Assembly (NCBI GenBank): GCA_040285825.1
Contig: JAUPSS010000002.1
Coordinates: forward strand, 744,001-808,000
Length of the DNA stretch: 64,000 bases
Source of the DNA: Eukaryota sp. TZLM1-RC
Lineage: Eukaryota > Metamonada: BaSk clade
Direction: 5' to 3'
Shown: in pieces, positions 30,763 through 40,750 of the stretch
How the letters are laid out: the number at the start of each line of letters is the position of its first letter
Position numbering within the stretch: position 1 is the stretch's first letter
Position numbers and translations under genes: made by a program
Notes under the pieces: model-generated
What the model was told of the DNA's origin: nothing
The model's database searches: none
Seen by the model: only the letters and a program-made list of their open reading frames with translations

Positions 30763-31884
30763 TCAAATCCCAATACCCAAGGCCATTAACAATGACCTTG
30801 CCTTGGATTCGCCCAGTCTACCACCAGAACCCAGAACCAATTGAGAGATGACTTGAATCGGATCAGTGTCTGTTGCAATTGAATCAGAAACAAAAGCAAT
30901 GAGTGAAAATGGACTGGGAAATCTTTTGGCTATAACATCAATTGTTTCAGGACCAAAACCCTTGACACACCTCAACATTTGTTTCCAGGTAGTCGATGTG
31001 GACTTTCTCTCAGAGTCAAACTGACTATTCAAGACTGATTTCTGATCAGAGTGAGCTACTATTTCAGATAAGGAGGCCAACTCATTTCCATCCCAAAATA
31101 CACGCTCATTTAAATCATCAATTACCAGCAAAGACTCTTGGAATTTCTTTATCAATTCAGTAAAATAGACTAAAAAATTACAAAATTCTTCTTCATTCTT
31201 AACCACCTGCACTAACAACCCTTCCTCCAAATCAGACCTCAAGGAAGCCGTCCTTATGCTCTTATACTCTTGAGAGTCACCACCAACTTTGCCTACCACA
31301 ATTAGTATTAGAGTGGGGAAAAACTTGCTAAAATGCTTCATTCGATCACGTTGTTCATTTAGTCGTCTATCTAAAATTGACTTTCTTAAATCTGATACTG
31401 ACTTGCGTTCTATCAAAAAAGGCAAAGCAAAGTCTCCAAAACATGTCCTAATTGCCCAGGAAAAATCCCCCACTGATAAATGTAGAGCATAGAAATGAAT
31501 ATTATGAAGACTTAGAGCTACAAGGTTTTGTTTCTTTACCATTTCTTCCCGATGATCAACCAGTACTGAGATTTCATTGATTTCAGCCCTATTGATGGTA
31601 GATAAGAGTTGCTTAGTGGTGAGATTGGAAGCTTTGGGTTTGTTTGTCAGAGCTTGGCGTCCTGCATCGGTTATGGAATACAAATTGTGTTCATAGGTGA
31701 TTAAAGCTTTGGGGATAAGCGATTTAGATAGATGAGATAAGGTAGAATACTTCATGGATGGAAGATATCTAGTAGCATGTGTGAAAAGATCAGATTTTCC
31801 TAGAGGAGTTGTGGTTTCGGCAAGTGCTTTGAGAAGTGCCCAAGGAGCCGTTTTCGGACGTGCAGTATAAGGTTTTGGAGTCAT
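30763..31884 (-). CDS. MUS81: MUS81 structure-specific endonuclease
   Basis: 373 residues from the ATG at 31884. A winged-helix segment (LLKALAETTTPLGKSDLFTH) is followed by the XPF-type nuclease: ISVLVDHREEM, LSVGDFSWAIR, LPFLIERKSVSDLRKSILD, where ERKxxxD is the catalytic signature. A C-terminal helix-hairpin-helix region is CVKGFGPETIDVIAKRF. MUS81 with EME1/Slx4 cuts replication forks and recombination intermediates. The protein lacks the N-terminal HhH region present in longer homologues (around 550 aa), so it is short. The frame stays open upstream of 31884 into mobile-element sequence (no ATG), which is not counted. The Fanzor element's right end lies 9 bp before the start codon. Confidence 0.92.
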   Translation of the reverse strand: MTPKPYTARPKTAPWALLKALAETTTPLGKSDLFTHATRYLPSMKYSTLSHLSKSLIPKALITYEHNLYSITDAGRQALTNKPKASNLTTKQLLSTINRAEINEISVLVDHREEMVKKQNLVALSLHNIHFYALHLSVGDFSWAIRTCFGDFALPFLIERKSVSDLRKSILDRRLNEQRDRMKHFSKFFPTLILIVVGKVGGDSQEYKSIRTASLRSDLEEGLLVQVVKNEEEFCNFLVYFTELIKKFQESLLVIDDLNERVFWDGNELASLSEIVAHSDQKSVLNSQFDSERKSTSTTWKQMLRCVKGFGPETIDVIAKRFPSPFSLIAFVSDSIATDTDPIQVISQLVLGSGGRLGESKARSLLMALGIGI

Positions 31885-31893
31885 CAATAAACT

Positions 31894-32057
31894 GTGAATT
31901 TCTATGAAAACGCACTTTTGGCTTTTGACCAATTCATGCAATCTTGATAGACGTTAAGCTTACTTTAGTTCTATCACTATATGATATCATGATCAAATGA
32001 TAGTTAAAGCAGCAACATCACAATACGCGTACAGGTACGCAATACATGGAAAAACAC
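31894..32057 (-). ncRNA. Candidate Fanzor omega RNA / right end (family 1, copy B)
   Basis: Read on the minus strand, the 164 nt after the Fanzor stop codon nearly equal those of copy A, including the hairpin GCGTACAGGTACGC (32027-32040 on plus) and the terminal ATAGAAATTCAC. The end is 9 bp from the MUS81 ATG, so this sequence now forms the MUS81 5' flank and may contribute its promoter or leader. Confidence 0.55.
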
Positions 32058-32525
32058 TTATCTATGGGGTCTCCGGAACGCCTCAGGTCTTTCATTGTAG
32101 TAGTGCTCACTTATGGCAATCTCCAGTTGGTTTCTGGAAGCTGAGATGTCCCTCGACCAGAGTGTCTGACATTGAGGGCATACAAACTTATCATTGTTCA
32201 CTCTCCCATCATCGTGATACAACTTTTGATTGAATACCTTACAGCAGTTCGTTTTGGCAGATGTGTAGAATTCATCTCCATTAGGCTTCACATATGTAAA
32301 ATGTTTCTGAATCTCCTTCAAAAAGCGCTTCCTTGGGGTTTTCACAGTTTGTCTTGATGGCCCATCACCTCCACTGCCAGACCAAATTATGGTTTCTCTT
32401 CCATTAGCCATTAGTTTAATTTGTTCAATAAATCCCATTATTCTTTTTTGCCTTCTTATAAAGAAATCAAACTTGTTGCGACACAGGGCTCGGCGATCTC
32501 CATTTATCAGCAGTTGGTCTAGTAT
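32058..32525 (-). pseudogene. Fanzor relic, family 1, copy B (C-terminal part)
   Basis: An intact frame for the C-terminal half: KFDFFIRRQKRIMGFIEQIK, then GRETIIWSGSGGDGPSR, DEFYTSAKTNCCK, CPQCQTLWSRDISASRN and the ending PEAFRRPHR. Glu, the zinc-ribbon cysteines and the RuvC-III Asp are all present, unlike copy A, which has a stop before RDIS. RuvC-I and everything upstream are missing: homology with copy A ends abruptly at 32525. Confidence 0.8.
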
Positions 32526-32620
32526 TGGTATCTCGATTCCAGAACGTTTTGCATTGATTACACTGCCTCGAACCCCATGAAACTGCTTTTCCGACTTTTG
32601 CAGTATTACGAAATTGTCTT
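32526..32620 (-). pseudogene. Fragment of a different Fanzor family (RuvC-III/zinc region)
   Basis: Directly upstream of the family-1 homology, another frame on the minus strand reads SWGSRQCNQCKTFWNRDTNT. CxxCxxxWNRDxN is the C-terminal zinc ribbon plus RuvC-III Asp of canonical Fanzor1/TnpB proteins and differs from the CPQCQTLWSRDIS version. The two pieces are fused at the DNA level. Confidence 0.55.
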
Positions 32621-32843
32621 GTTTATTAAGATTAGGTTTGTGACCTTGTTTTCCACTACAAAATGAGTGGTAAATTTATTCAATTAAATTTATTTGAATA
32701 AAGGTGTTTTGTCTCAACACAAACATTATGTACGAAGGAGGGTTCTCCTCATCCTCCGATACAAACAGACATGACTCTCATTCTACGAAATCCCATCACA
32801 GTCCAGAAATTCATACTATATTCCGACCTAATCCGACCTAATT

Positions 32844-32910
32844 CTCTGCTCATCAACCTATGCCGCTCTCCTTTCATTAACTATTGACGGTGTCTATTTT
32901 CGCTGATCTT
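32844..32910 (+). repeat. Dispersed non-coding repeat R (partial copy 1)
   Basis: Matches 40116-40182: CTCTGCTCATCAACC, then GCCGCTCTCC, TTAACTATTGAC, TTTTCGCTGATCTT. Confidence 0.6.
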
Positions 32911-33022
32911 GGAGTCATCAATAGAATACTAATGATCCTTTTCTTTTCCTTTTCCTACCTAATCCCTGCCTGATTCCTAAATTCTTTTTTGTGTTTCTGA
33001 CTTAATCAGATGTCTCAATCAG

Positions 33023-33186
33023 ATGCAGTTCTCATTCCTTTAACTATTGATAGTATTTACTTTTGCTGACATTTTTCAATTTGTACCACTTTGTGTCACA
33101 CTTAACTATATCTCGCTAGCTGAAACACTTCTTCTACGAAAATTAGTCAACGATTCGGCCTACTTTGATCAAATGGTCTCATCGGA
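33023..33186 (+). repeat. Dispersed non-coding repeat R (copy 2)
   Basis: Shares with 40130-40297 the blocks TTAACTATTGA, TTTTGCTGA, TTTGTACCACTTTGTGTCAC, CTCGCTAGCTGAAACACTTC and TTAGTCAACGA, in the same order and spacing. No frame is conserved. Confidence 0.65.
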
Positions 33187-33303
33187 CTTGTTAAAAGACT
33201 TGTTAAAAGAATTTTGCAAAATGTGGTATTTCCAAATTTGATATTCTTTAAGGGAATTTCAATAGGGTAAGAACAGAAAAACCAAGACCACCCTTACATT
33301 TAG

Positions 33304-33507
33304 GTCAATACAAATGATCCACATTGGCAAATGGAAATACTAAGGGCATTACACGCATCTGCTGGGTATTTTTCGGATATTGGGTATTATTACAATAACA
33401 TAATAACAACAAGGACTGCTGATGCGACTCCATCACTATTGTTAATTCCTTATCGGGAAGCTAACAAAGTTGTCTTTGCTCATTCTTTGAATCCATTTAA
33501 ACAATAG
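33304..33507 (+). other. Unrecognised open stretch, C-terminus-like
   Basis: An open frame of 67 codons ending TAG, with an internal ATG at 33331 (MEILRALHASAGYFSDIGYY, then TRTADATPSLLLIPYREAN). Composition looks protein-like rather than random. It is preceded by a CTTACATTTAG that resembles a splice acceptor, but with one base more than in the confirmed introns. I cannot find an upstream exon. It may be a relic. Confidence 0.3.
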
Positions 33508-33850
33508 AAAATAAACCATTGATTTATTTAATACACAGTTAATTCTTTAAAATTAATAAGACAAAAAAACTAACTCAATAATAACGCCGTTTCTGTAAGC
33601 CTCCACTTAGAAGCTGGAGCTCTGGTACAAAGGTAAACGTCCAAACAAAAGTAGGACCCCTAATGGATGTTGAATAGACAAGACACTCGAAAAATTTCTT
33701 GGTCTTGGGTTCGTTTATCCATGGTCGTGGCCTTTAAATAAAACACAGCAGCTTCATCCAAAAGTACCTGGAGTTCTTATTCAGCGAGACAACCAGCTTG
33801 AACATTTCATCTTGCTCCTTCTAATGAAAGTCCATGAATATAGACCAAAC

Positions 33851-34329
33851 AATATTTGAACCATTGGAATATGGTCAGGAGGAAAGTGTACTTGGAAAGT
33901 AATTGCTAGATATCGAAAATAATTAAATTTGATAACCGTCGAAAAGACAGACGATTCCGAGTGAGCTTCAACAAATTTCAAAGGGTGGCTGGACATCCTG
34001 AAGAACTCTATTTTGCTGTGGGTTCGGCTAATTTCCCATCTCATTGCCAAAAAATCAATCGATATGGATCAGCAAGGTCTTTCAGACAATGGTTGTGTTA
34101 TCAAAAGGATGTGGAGCACTTGTCAACCAGTGAATTTAATACAAGCAAACTGTCCAGTTGTTGCATGGCCGAGAACATTCAAACAGTTTCATGGCAGATG
34201 CCTATTTGTACTGAGTGTCAAATAGTATAAGACAGAGATATTTCCGCTGCAAAAAACATTCAAATTAAGAAGAGAGCGGAATTGTTACCGGAAAGATACA
34301 TTTGCCCAGAAGCTCTGTTGAGGAGATGA
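33851..34329 (+). pseudogene. Fanzor relic, family 2, copy E (C-terminal part)
   Basis: Near-identical in DNA to the C-terminal half of copy D (59849-60318). Readable frame: FRVSFNKFQRVAGHPEELYF, GSANFPSHCQKINRYGSAR, HLSTSEFNTSKLSSCC (Glu, TSK, CC) and CTECQIV. A TAA then replaces the Tyr codon just before DRDISAAKNI, so the RuvC-III Asp is never translated. The first ~100 bp are in a second frame. RuvC-I is missing because homology stops at about 33851. Confidence 0.85.
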
Positions 34330-34657
34330 ATGAAAAACCTGAGCATACAGAAACAAAAACTTTGGAAAAACTGTTATTTTATTTTGAGTGTTATTTTACT
34401 TTTAATTTTTTTGAAAAACTTTTGAGACCGATCTACAAATGTCTTAGTAGCATTTCGTAGATCCACTTAGATACATCAAGTCGTGCGGCTTTGTTCTGTG
34501 AAAGCAGTAGGTGTATTTAAGTGAAATAGCCCGTTGATGAAGATCATGATTGTTTTTGTCAAATGACGCTACATATCTCTTGCAGCCTGTGAGTAGACAT
34601 TGAGAAAGTTGAAAACAGGAGTGAATTTCACAGGGGAATACTTGATAAGTGAAATTC
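34330..34657 (+). ncRNA. Candidate Fanzor omega RNA / right end (family 2, copy E)
   Basis: Non-coding sequence after the stop codon is closely conserved with copy D (60319-60588), apart from a ~58-bp AT-rich insertion near 34360-34415. It carries GTGAATTTCAC and, after 17 bases, GTGAAATTC, an inverted repeat close to the end. The end lies 33 bp before the SF3B5 start codon. Confidence 0.55.
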
Positions 34658-34690
34658 GTCAAGGAAGGATCCTCTATATTCTTTGTGAAA

Positions 34691-34948
34691 ATGTCCAATC
34701 CAGCAGACAGATTTCATGGTACAGGACAATGGGAGCACCTACAGTCAAAACAGGTAGATTCTCACGGAGTTCATACCACTCGGCATGACTTTGCTGTTCA
34801 AATTCATAGAGATTGCCATGCAGCTTTTGTGGGCAACAAGTCTGTTTTACATTACCTTTCAATGGTTGAGGGGGAACATCCTCGCAAAATGTTTCTTTCT
34901 CGGATAGAATCCATGCTAGAGCCATGTGGTCCTAAACCCAAAGACTAG
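34691..34948 (+). CDS. SF3B5: Splicing factor 3B subunit 5 (SF3b10)
   Basis: 85 residues from the ATG at 34691. WEHLQSKQVDSHGVHTTRHD, then IHRDCHAAFVGNKSVLHYLS and MLEPCGP, follows the SF3B5 pattern (QLEHLQSKYxGTGHADTT..W..N.HRDS...G....L.Y.....ESxxR......KMLQPCGPP) along its entire length. SF3B5 is a small subunit of SF3b in the U2 snRNP, where branch-site recognition occurs. The gene lies 33 bp downstream of a Fanzor right end in the same direction and converges with POLQ. An in-frame upstream extension exists but is element-derived and lacks homology. Confidence 0.93.
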   Translation: MSNPADRFHGTGQWEHLQSKQVDSHGVHTTRHDFAVQIHRDCHAAFVGNKSVLHYLSMVEGEHPRKMFLSRIESMLEPCGPKPKD

Positions 34949-35081
34949 TGTGTTGCTGCCCTTACCCAACTCCACCCTTTGCTTTGTATTTGTTTTGTGG
35001 TACTTCATCCATTTGATCTAGTTCAATTTGTAATTTATATGTGTATGAAAATGTGTTGAAAACATTAAATTAATAAATTTA

Positions 35082-38000
35082 TTAGACCTTAAAACTTTTC
35101 AAATCACCCCAATTTTGACCTTTATTCAACGAAACTTCCAAAGGAACATTTAAAGACAACTTACTTTGTACATCAGTCATGGCCAATAGAGCATCCTTGG
35201 CATAGAGGTTACACAATGCTTGAGGCACTTCCATAAGAATTTCATCGTGAATGGTGAGAATAATACAGGCTTTACAATCATTTGATTCATTCAAAACAGT
35301 AATTCGCTCATAGACAGAAGCCAATGCTGTTTTAAATACTTCAGATGCAGATGATTGAATTCTAAAGTTGAGGGCTCGATGCATTCCATCCAATGGTGTG
35401 AACGAAAACTGTCTGTTGAGCAAAGAAGACACCATATTCTCTTGCTCAACTTGATATCTGGTAGTAGTAATCAAATCAGAAATTGCAGGAAACAGGTTGA
35501 GAAACTCTTCCTTCATTGATGCAGCTGATTCCAATGAAGAACTGGTAAGTACTTGAGAGAGCTTTTCGTTCCCCATTCCATAAATAAGAGCATAAACGAT
35601 TCTTTTGATTTCATCTCGGGATGCAGTAACCCCCTTTTGGGAGCATTGTAACCAACTCTGCTTCATGGCCTCAAAGATATCAGCACTACTCGAGAAAAGA
35701 GCAATAAATGAAAGAGCATTTTGTTTAGCTCGTGAATCACCAGTATTAAGAGCATCAGTGAGAGACAAATGAGCCATTAACCGTAGCTCAATTTGTCGAA
35801 AGTCTAGTGAAAGGAGGCAAAAACCATCCAAGGAGGAAGTAATAACTGACCGGCAATTGATTGAATCAACATCAAATCCTTCAAAATGACGTACTTTTGG
35901 GGTACTTTGGAGATTTGGGCAGATAGTGTGAACTCTTCCGGTTATGTTGTCAGTAAAAGCAAGAGAATAAGTCAAACGTGGTTCAGATGGCAGATTGGAT
36001 AAAGAAACACAAAAATCCTTCAAAGCTTCAAGAGTTTTGATCGATTTCATGGATTTGATTACACGAATGTCGACAGGGTCAGATTGACGTGATTGTAATC
36101 GTGATTCAATCAATTCAAGACTTTCTAAGTTGGTTGCACCATCCTCCAATCCAAGTTTGAGTTGTAAAAACTGTTTGAATCCTTGCGGGTTACAGGGATA
36201 ACTGGTTGAAGTGGTAAAGAAGTTGGTGAGGTTGAAGATGAGATTATTTACAGACTTATTAACTACGAACAGCTGATCTCTACTGATCTTAACTCCAAAT
36301 ATTCGAGAAGCAGTCAAAATTGCGGTACTTTTACACTCAATTTCTACTAAATTTTCCATCTTGTTAGTTTTAAATTGGTCGTTTAAGGCTGCATAAATCT
36401 CCAACATCAAACAGGAAATTCTATTTACAGTAGGAACTGCGGTATGACTAAATAAATGGCGTTCAATGTGTAACAAACGCTGACCCAACACAATTGAGTG
36501 GAGAGAAGTTGGAGCAGATTCTGAACTGCTGCTTCTTAATAAATTTGAGATTAAGACCAAGTCAAAAACAGGATTTTTAGTAAGGGTATTTAATAGTTGT
36601 GATCGACTACTTGGATAATGATTTAATATAAAATCCATGAATAAATCTGGTTTTTTGGGACTGGCTTTTTGGAAGTTAGAATTGCAATCACAAAAGGTGT
36701 AGAAATTAGAAGAAACCATTTGGTGAGATTTGGAAAGTAACATTTCCAGCAACATTTTATCAAATTCTAATTCCAAATCATTCCTATAATTCTGCTGCAA
36801 ATAACTAGATAACGTATACAGTTGAAATTCCCCATTTTCAGAAGGATATTTGAAAGATAAAGCTACATGAACGGCCTTGTTCATTAAGAAATCTGCATGA
36901 AATGACCATAACTTGGCAGTTTTCCAAAGAGAATAAAACTCAGATAATTGACTGAGTTCAAAATAATTGATAGTTGGTAACTTTCCTTCATTGTTTAAGT
37001 CGGTGGAATCTTCCATCAAATGAACATTGAGTGACGTCATTAGCTTAGCATCATTAATCAATGTTTTACAAAAGTTTAGTACAAACTCTTCAGAATCAAA
37101 TTCTGAAAAAACTTTACCATTGTTAAAAACTGAGACTAGCTCTGAAATATTCATCTGACTGACAATCAAAGGTGTAGTCACTCCGGCCGCAAACAAGACC
37201 TTAGCATGACGAACAGAGCAATGTTCAAGTCTGACCAACGGAAGAAGGTGCGAGGGTGCGGTAAACTGAATTCTTGGAAATAAAACTTTTAAAATACTTG
37301 ACAAATACTCGTTTTCTTGGGAGAATTGAATAAGCATTTTGGTTCTACGAACTAGAGTTCTGTGAAATTCTTCTATATCTCCTTGATAAATTTCAAATTG
37401 ACCGCCAGAATAATGATCAAAATCAATGATGGAAAATTTTGATTGAAGAGTATGATTAAGGTAAAAAACCAGGTCAGAATAGGATTTTCCTTCAATTAAA
37501 TAATTTGCTATAAGTGCATTGAAACATGATGAAATATTCCTTAAAATTTTCAAATATTCAATTCTCTTAACAACCTCTTGCGTCTCTGAATTAAGATCAA
37601 AATTAGGATCTTTTTCAAACAAAAAAGGGCCAAACTCTTTCCACTTGGTTAAAGCAGATAACGATCTTTTGTTACAAAGGAATTTGGTGTTGATGGTAGT
37701 TGGTAATAATGTTGACAGCGAAATCTTTCCACGGAATAAAAATTCCAAAACATTTAAATCAATAACTCCATTCAAAGGAATTCTAGAAAAAAACCAAAAA
37801 TCAGGCACTACCAACCTCAGCACATGAAAATCAGAACGCAGACTAAAGCCGCTATCAACATGTTCTTGCAACGAAAATCTTAATTGGTGGGCCTCAGAAG
37901 CGCTAATACCGACTTTATGAGTGCTGGACCCCTTTGTTGTAACAGAAAAGCTTGGAGGTGAGGTGAGATGGGAAGAAATGAAGTTGTTCGCTTCGAGGAA

Positions 38001-39890
38001 ATCAACTGCTTCACAAAACAGAGTAGCGAATTGGTTACTAGGAACAACTCTTCTGAGTAGGGAAAATTCTAACAAATTACGCAAGTCATCCCTTTGAGTT
38101 GCGATTCCAGTACAAATACCATCCAAAACAAGCTGACCAAGAGTGTCAAGAGAAGTCAATTGACTACTGAGCTCCTCACCGCTCTCATTGAGACTATTGT
38201 GGAACAAGTTAGAATCTTTTTCCAAAGAATTAAAACTAACCCCATAAACAAATCCATGATTAGAAATGCCAAACCTCCCACACCTTCCCGCCATCTGTTT
38301 AACATCAGAACCGCCAAGTTTAGATGTAATGGGGATAAACACCACGTCACAAGGAAGATTGACACCATAAGAAAGAGTAGATGTGGTGATTAAGCAACAA
38401 AGACCACCATCAGTAAATCCCTTTTCCATTATACTCTTAAAATCGTCTGGGAGAAGAGCATGGTGGAACCCAACACCTGCCAGAATGGAGTTCTTATTAA
38501 CCTGTTGTATTAAATTCTGCTGCTCTAAATGAGAAAGAACAAGTTCTGGGGATGATAGTGATGATTTACGAGGAGAATCGGAAGGAATTCCTTGGTAAGC
38601 ATTCAAAATCGTACTTAACTTATGAGAATATTTCCTAGTGTCATCTCTCCTTGTTACAAAAACAATAACCCTATGACCTTGCTCTAGATGCTCCTTTGCC
38701 TTATTGAATAAGGAATTAAATTCAACTATTCCAGTTGTAATTGGTAATGGTCTAAATGAAGACTGAACCAAAACGGCCTTTAACCAGGAAGAAAGGATGT
38801 CGGATTTGGTGAAAGTGGCCGATAAACCAATCACTGGAACCAAAGGAGTTTTGTTTTTGTTTATATTCATATATTGGTAATTTAGATACATAAGCTTTGT
38901 TAACACCAACTCAATGAACTGCCCCCTCCTTAAAGACACAGCATGCAACTCATCAACTACCACAGACAGAACTGATCCAATCCCTTCTTCTAATAACCAT
39001 TTATTTAACAAAGAATTAGCCAGCTCTTGAGTACAGATAACAACCTGATAACAACTCCTGGCTAGGAAAGCACTTGACCTTGACCCCCCGTGTATGGTTT
39101 GCACCCGAACACCAAGGGGTTCAACAAAGGGAAGAAGTGCTCGACAGTGCTGTTCGGCCAAAGCAACAAAAGGGACGATAAATAAGATACGCTTTCCAGA
39201 TAAGGTAGTGGAATTGAGTCTTTCTACCAATCTGCGCACTATCAAAAGATAAACAACCAAAGATTTACCGGCTGAGGTAGGAGCTTCGAATAATAGGGAG
39301 GATCCATTAAGGACCGAGCCATGGCGATCTGCTCCGAATAGAGCTTCAACTTGTGGTTCGAACAATGACGATATTCCTTTTGAGGAGAGATAAGTGATGA
39401 GGTATGAAGCAACATGAGGAGGAAAGAGTGTTGGTAGTACAGACTCAACGGAATGGTCAGAAGGGAAGCTGAGAGGAGAGGAAGGGGCGGGAACTGTATT
39501 TGTGAGTTGTTCATCGATAGATAATAGATTGAGAGGAACAAAGGTTTGAGATTCAGGTGAGGTGAAGAAGGTAGTTGAAAGGTCTATGAAGAGCTGTTTT
39601 GCTCCAGGACTAAAGAAGGAATCTGGAGAAAGAAAAGAAGGTTGATCGGGCCTAATGTTCTTGGGTGTGGTAAACTTTTTAGAAACTGGAACAATATGGG
39701 TAGGTACATCAGAATTAGGTTTGTGGATCGGAATTGGAGGAGAATCTTCATCATCAGAAAGTGCTCCGTGATGTACCTTTCTTGGTGTTTTGGTGACAGG
39801 GACATGAGCTGAGTCTGTATGAAGTCGTTTTCTAGACGAAATCAAGTGTAAACCACTTTTTGAAGGAACCTTGCGATTGTGTTTCATCAC
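35082..39890 (-). CDS. POLQ: DNA polymerase theta (helicase + family A polymerase)
   Basis: 1,602 residues. The N-terminal ~120 residues are basic and disordered. The SF2 helicase follows: FEAPTSAGKS (motif I, about residue 205), VVDELHAVS (DExH), GLSATF (motif III), and a QMAGRCGRFG motif VI. The C-terminal ~350 residues are a family-A polymerase: LSLDFRQIELRLMAHLS (motif A), RDEIKRIVYALIYGMGNEKL (O-helix, motif B) and LTIHDEILMEVP (motif C). Pol theta performs microhomology-mediated end joining. The protein is about 1,000 residues shorter than the human form because the central disordered linker is compact. No intron is needed. Confidence 0.95.
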   Translation of the reverse strand: MMKHNRKVPSKSGLHLISSRKRLHTDSAHVPVTKTPRKVHHGALSDDEDSPPIPIHKPNSDVPTHIVPVSKKFTTPKNIRPDQPSFLSPDSFFSPGAKQLFIDLSTTFFTSPESQTFVPLNLLSIDEQLTNTVPAPSSPLSFPSDHSVESVLPTLFPPHVASYLITYLSSKGISSLFEPQVEALFGADRHGSVLNGSSLLFEAPTSAGKSLVVYLLIVRRLVERLNSTTLSGKRILFIVPFVALAEQHCRALLPFVEPLGVRVQTIHGGSRSSAFLARSCYQVVICTQELANSLLNKWLLEEGIGSVLSVVVDELHAVSLRRGQFIELVLTKLMYLNYQYMNINKNKTPLVPVIGLSATFTKSDILSSWLKAVLVQSSFRPLPITTGIVEFNSLFNKAKEHLEQGHRVIVFVTRRDDTRKYSHKLSTILNAYQGIPSDSPRKSSLSSPELVLSHLEQQNLIQQVNKNSILAGVGFHHALLPDDFKSIMEKGFTDGGLCCLITTSTLSYGVNLPCDVVFIPITSKLGGSDVKQMAGRCGRFGISNHGFVYGVSFNSLEKDSNLFHNSLNESGEELSSQLTSLDTLGQLVLDGICTGIATQRDDLRNLLEFSLLRRVVPSNQFATLFCEAVDFLEANNFISSHLTSPPSFSVTTKGSSTHKVGISASEAHQLRFSLQEHVDSGFSLRSDFHVLRLVVPDFWFFSRIPLNGVIDLNVLEFLFRGKISLSTLLPTTINTKFLCNKRSLSALTKWKEFGPFLFEKDPNFDLNSETQEVVKRIEYLKILRNISSCFNALIANYLIEGKSYSDLVFYLNHTLQSKFSIIDFDHYSGGQFEIYQGDIEEFHRTLVRRTKMLIQFSQENEYLSSILKVLFPRIQFTAPSHLLPLVRLEHCSVRHAKVLFAAGVTTPLIVSQMNISELVSVFNNGKVFSEFDSEEFVLNFCKTLINDAKLMTSLNVHLMEDSTDLNNEGKLPTINYFELSQLSEFYSLWKTAKLWSFHADFLMNKAVHVALSFKYPSENGEFQLYTLSSYLQQNYRNDLELEFDKMLLEMLLSKSHQMVSSNFYTFCDCNSNFQKASPKKPDLFMDFILNHYPSSRSQLLNTLTKNPVFDLVLISNLLRSSSSESAPTSLHSIVLGQRLLHIERHLFSHTAVPTVNRISCLMLEIYAALNDQFKTNKMENLVEIECKSTAILTASRIFGVKISRDQLFVVNKSVNNLIFNLTNFFTTSTSYPCNPQGFKQFLQLKLGLEDGATNLESLELIESRLQSRQSDPVDIRVIKSMKSIKTLEALKDFCVSLSNLPSEPRLTYSLAFTDNITGRVHTICPNLQSTPKVRHFEGFDVDSINCRSVITSSLDGFCLLSLDFRQIELRLMAHLSLTDALNTGDSRAKQNALSFIALFSSSADIFEAMKQSWLQCSQKGVTASRDEIKRIVYALIYGMGNEKLSQVLTSSSLESAASMKEEFLNLFPAISDLITTTRYQVEQENMVSSLLNRQFSFTPLDGMHRALNFRIQSSASEVFKTALASVYERITVLNESNDCKACIILTIHDEILMEVPQALCNLYAKDALLAMTDVQSKLSLNVPLEVSLNKGQNWGDLKSFKV

Positions 39891-40115
39891 ATATAGTTAA
39901 GATGAAGAGATAAGCAGAGAGTTATTTAGCAGTCATTGACAATAGCAATAGTGTTACACTTAAATAAAGGTTCTGAAAACAACAAACTTCAACTGTGTTG
40001 GTCTGGTTGAATAATAATCCCACAGCGGTATGGACTAAGTTACCCTCCAATTGTCTGAATCCCCCTGATTCTTTCAATATCTGTTGCTCCAATCGTGGAT
40101 CTTTCTGTGAACTCC
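39891..40115. other. Intergenic upstream of POLQ
   Basis: Short promoter-side spacer; nothing specific recognised. Confidence 0.4.
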
Positions 40116-40297
40116 CTCTGCTCATCAACCTTTGCCGCTCTCCTTCCATTAACTATTGACTGTGGCTACTTTCGCTGATCTTTTTCATTTTGTACTACAT
40201 TGTGTCACAATTTACTAAATCTTGCTAGCTGAAACACTTCTTTTACGAAGATTAGTCAACGAGTCGGTCTAGTGTGATAAAGTGGTCTCAGTGGACC
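40116..40297 (+). repeat. Dispersed non-coding repeat R (longest copy)
   Basis: The most complete of three copies (others at 32844-32910 and 33023-33186). It has no coding potential and ends just before a retrotransposon insertion. It could be a fragment of the non-coding part of a mobile element. Confidence 0.65.
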
Positions 40298-40326
40298 TCT
40301 TTACGTGTAAAGAGAATTCTTCATCT

Positions 40327-40338
40327 CAACTTTGAACA
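40327..40338. repeat. Left target site duplication of retrotransposon copy 3
   Basis: AACTTTGAACAT, repeated at 40751-40762. Confidence 0.85.
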
Positions 40339-40750
40339 TGTTTGCAAAAATTCTGCTGCTCGTTTAGTGTATTCCGCTGATTCGTCGTTATCTAACGCCG
40401 AAAAGAGGAAGATAAAAAAATATGAAGAACCTTTGGCACAGTTAGGTAGAGTGGAACATGTGAAATATCAGTTTGTGCCGTTTGCAATTTCTCTTTTTGG
40501 CAATATTGGACCTTCAGGGATCCACTTTTTTGAAAATTTCAAAAAGTGTTACTGAATAGGTCTGGTAAAACAATGAACTCCACTTTCTGGTTAAAGTCTA
40601 TTCCAACAATGATTTCAAAGGCACTTTTAGCTATTGGTGTAGAATATGAACGCAATGCTTTGAGTAGGTTTAGTAATAGTGACGCTTGTTTGGAGGATAT
40701 TGAATTCTAGATAGATTTTTTTTATCTCAATAAATATTCCAGTTAAAAAA
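40339..40750 (+). mobile_element. R2-like retrotransposon, heavily 5'-truncated (copy 3, 412 bp)
   Basis: It starts in the middle of the endonuclease domain (VCKNSAARLVYSADSS) and continues to the stop, AATAAA and a short A-run. Twelve identical bases flank it on both sides, as expected for target-primed insertion. Compared with copy 2 it has an A5 run instead of A6 near 40545 (frame break) and lacks about 25 bp within the WLNRIVFCIF helix. A clean example that fixes the 3' end of the family. Confidence 0.88.

Noticed and set aside
33267-33303. 37-nt intron leading into the open stretch at 33304
   Set aside because: It starts GTAAG and ends CTTACATTTAG, one base longer than the module, and the upstream frame meets a stop at once.
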